Shown in pieces: positions 62,561 through 64,000 of a DNA stretch of 64,000 nucleotides. Source of the stretch: Ectobius pallidus. Its lineage: Eukaryota; Arthropoda; Insecta; Blattodea; Ectobiidae. The notes under the pieces are model-generated. The model saw only the letters and a list, made by a program, of their open reading frames with translations, was not told the DNA's origin and did no database searches. The stretch's first letter is position 1; the number at the start of each line of letters is the position of its first letter. The translations under genes and the position numbers were made by a program. The DNA is taken from NCBI GenBank assembly GCA_964059195.1, contig CAXKWD010000006.1, positions 15,244,530 to 15,308,529 on the forward strand. Reading direction: 5' to 3'.

Positions 62561-64000
62561 TGTCTGTAGGTTAGTGTGCCTAACAGGGTTGCAATAGGAT
62601 TTTCGGAGGACCACTGGATTATAATCCAGAAAATATTTAAGTTTAGAATTGCAGGAATGTTTGAAGGAAGCAGGAAGAATGGAGAGAGAATTGCTTCTTT
62701 ATTCTTCTTATTCTTAGCTGTAGTTGTCAATAATTATGATCTGTTATCTTTGCTAAGTAGATTTCAGGATAATTTCAAGGTTGATTTATTATTATAACAT
62801 AATATGGTTTGTTTCCACAACAACAATTCAAATAACTTTATTTTTGTTTCAACAGTTACAATATAATAATTGAGCTGTATTGGCTCAGAATACTACTGCA
62901 GTATACTTTATCTGCAAGTAGGAAAAGAGAAGCTGCAAATATTTGCCAAAACTTCTTAACTTTATGAAAGCGGAATTACTTCTGTAAAAACCACTAATAT
63001 GCTAGACCAATCCTTGGTCTTTGTGTAATATTAAAGTTTATTCAAACTACTACGGCAGCATATTGGGCTTGCACGTAGAGAAAAAGAGGAGCTGCAAAGA
63101 TGCCAAAACTCCCTAGCATTATACAATCAGTTTTACATTATAATGACACAAAGATGCTAAGCCTACTTGGCTTTTGTGTAATATAACATGGTTAGGTTTG
63201 AGTTACTTAACTTGGTTTGCGACTATCTGATGAGAATGTGACTGCATTTAGCCGGACTGAAGTTAAGGGATGTACAGTTATTGTAGATGAAGTTCTGTGT
63301 TGCTGTGGATCATCCTGAACGGTGGCCAGTAGCGAGTACTTCCAATGGCTGCAGGCTACGCTCCACGCAGTTCTAGTGATGTTTCAAATATCCACCTCCT
63401 GGTAGATTAAGTCGTGGCTGTCATTGCTGGTTCCATGCTGAGTAGTGTGTAGAAACTGTACTAATATATATTCAGACTTGTGGTCTGTTGCTAAATTGGG
63501 CTGTGCCCTTACGAAGTGACGATCGGTGAGAGAATGAGAGAAAGTCTAACGGCCAAAATGCGTTCACATAATCATCTTACAAAGAGTCGAGTTCTAGAAT
63601 CCCATGGAAGGCTCTTCTAGAAGTGTCTAGTAGCTTCCATCCAGAACTAGGGTACATTTACAGAGAATGACATGCTGTAATTATTCTGTAACATAAAAAA
63701 TTAATATGTGAGCATTTACATTCTAATTGCAATGTATAATTACAGAGAAATTTAATAATTTCAGTGCGGTGAATAATCGATTTATTCATAAAGCTGCATC
63801 TAATCGATGGCACTAATCGATAGGACGGCTTTAAGTAAGCTACTGTATTCTGTCTGTAGCGCCAAGTGAATGTTAATGAGCTGGCACTCGACTTATCGAT
63901 ATCAGTTCGATGTCGGCAATGCAGCTTTCTATTGCTAATTGACATTAATTAGTAATTCTGCTGATAATAGCTAATATTAACAAGAATAGATGTGCAAAAT
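62561..64000. other. No recognisable gene
   Basis: Contains two weakly similar blocks (62,920-62,960 and 63,080-63,115: GTAGRRAAAGAGRAGCTGCAAA). A 95-codon minus frame at 63,658-63,945 and a 73-codon plus frame at 62,576 have no known motif. Confidence 0.35.

Noticed and set aside
1..64000. CRISPR arrays, bacterial operons, LTR retrotransposons or viral insertions
   Set aside because: No regular spacer arrays, no ribosome-binding/operon layout, no LTR pairs, gag/protease/integrase motifs or viral genes were seen.

Overview
The window is eukaryotic nuclear DNA, almost certainly from an insect. Support comes from intron-like splice signals, tRNA-derived SINEs with target-site duplications, non-LTR retrotransposons, Helitrons, TA- and TAA-flanked MITEs, P-type and THAP-domain transposon remains and a TGHKPF-linked C2H2 zinc-finger gene. 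The very frequent palindrome TAGGCCTA and this element mix suggest a cockroach or termite (Blattodea); that placement is inference from memory. There are no bacterial operons, no CRISPR array, no rRNA and no LTR retrovirus.

Layout. 0-8 kb: pieces of at least five LINEs (ORF1 with a PHD-like finger, 3' ends, endonuclease and linker pieces), a TA-flanked TIR element and a SINE with a perfect 14-bp target duplication. 8.4-10.8 kb: an almost intact 802-codon LINE ORF2 (reverse transcriptase, RNase H, CCHC knuckle). 12.8-22.5 kb: a deep nest. The base is the 3' part of a P-type transposon; into it went a 6.8-kb LINE (itself carrying two Helitron blocks and a SINE), a 1.8-kb element (carrying SINEs and a hairpin) and a 566-bp MITE. 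The uninterrupted relative of this base lies at 28.8-29.15 kb. 23.3-26 kb: a 2.6-kb TIR element with 4-bp target duplications. 27.2-29.15 kb: P-type transposase C-terminal coding, once on each strand. 30-35.5 kb: LINE ends, tRNA-like repeats and a 1.5-kb TA-flanked element with a SINE inside.

35.5-46 kb is the key region. A 2,656-bp element with perfect 28-bp TIRs and a broken THAP exon occurs twice in opposite orientation, almost without differences. The second copy sits inside the coding exon of a 12-finger C2H2 zinc-finger gene, with a 7-bp target duplication; without the element and one duplicate the reading frame is continuous (438 codons plus stop). 46-53 kb: a fold-back hairpin, a MITE, a large imperfect inverted repeat, and a 3.2-kb element with about 500-bp TIRs and a decayed DDE-like transposase. 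A candidate two-exon small gene lies on the minus strand at 52.8-53.2 kb. 54.5-60.25 kb: a minus-strand LINE with ORF1 and ORF2, split by a pogo/Tigger-like element and by another insertion. 60.3-64 kb: tandem duplications and a degenerate array, with no recognised gene.

Functionally the window is a transposon graveyard with recent activity around one host gene family (zinc-finger genes). Several insertions can be read precisely because empty-site relatives of the same sequence survive elsewhere in the window.
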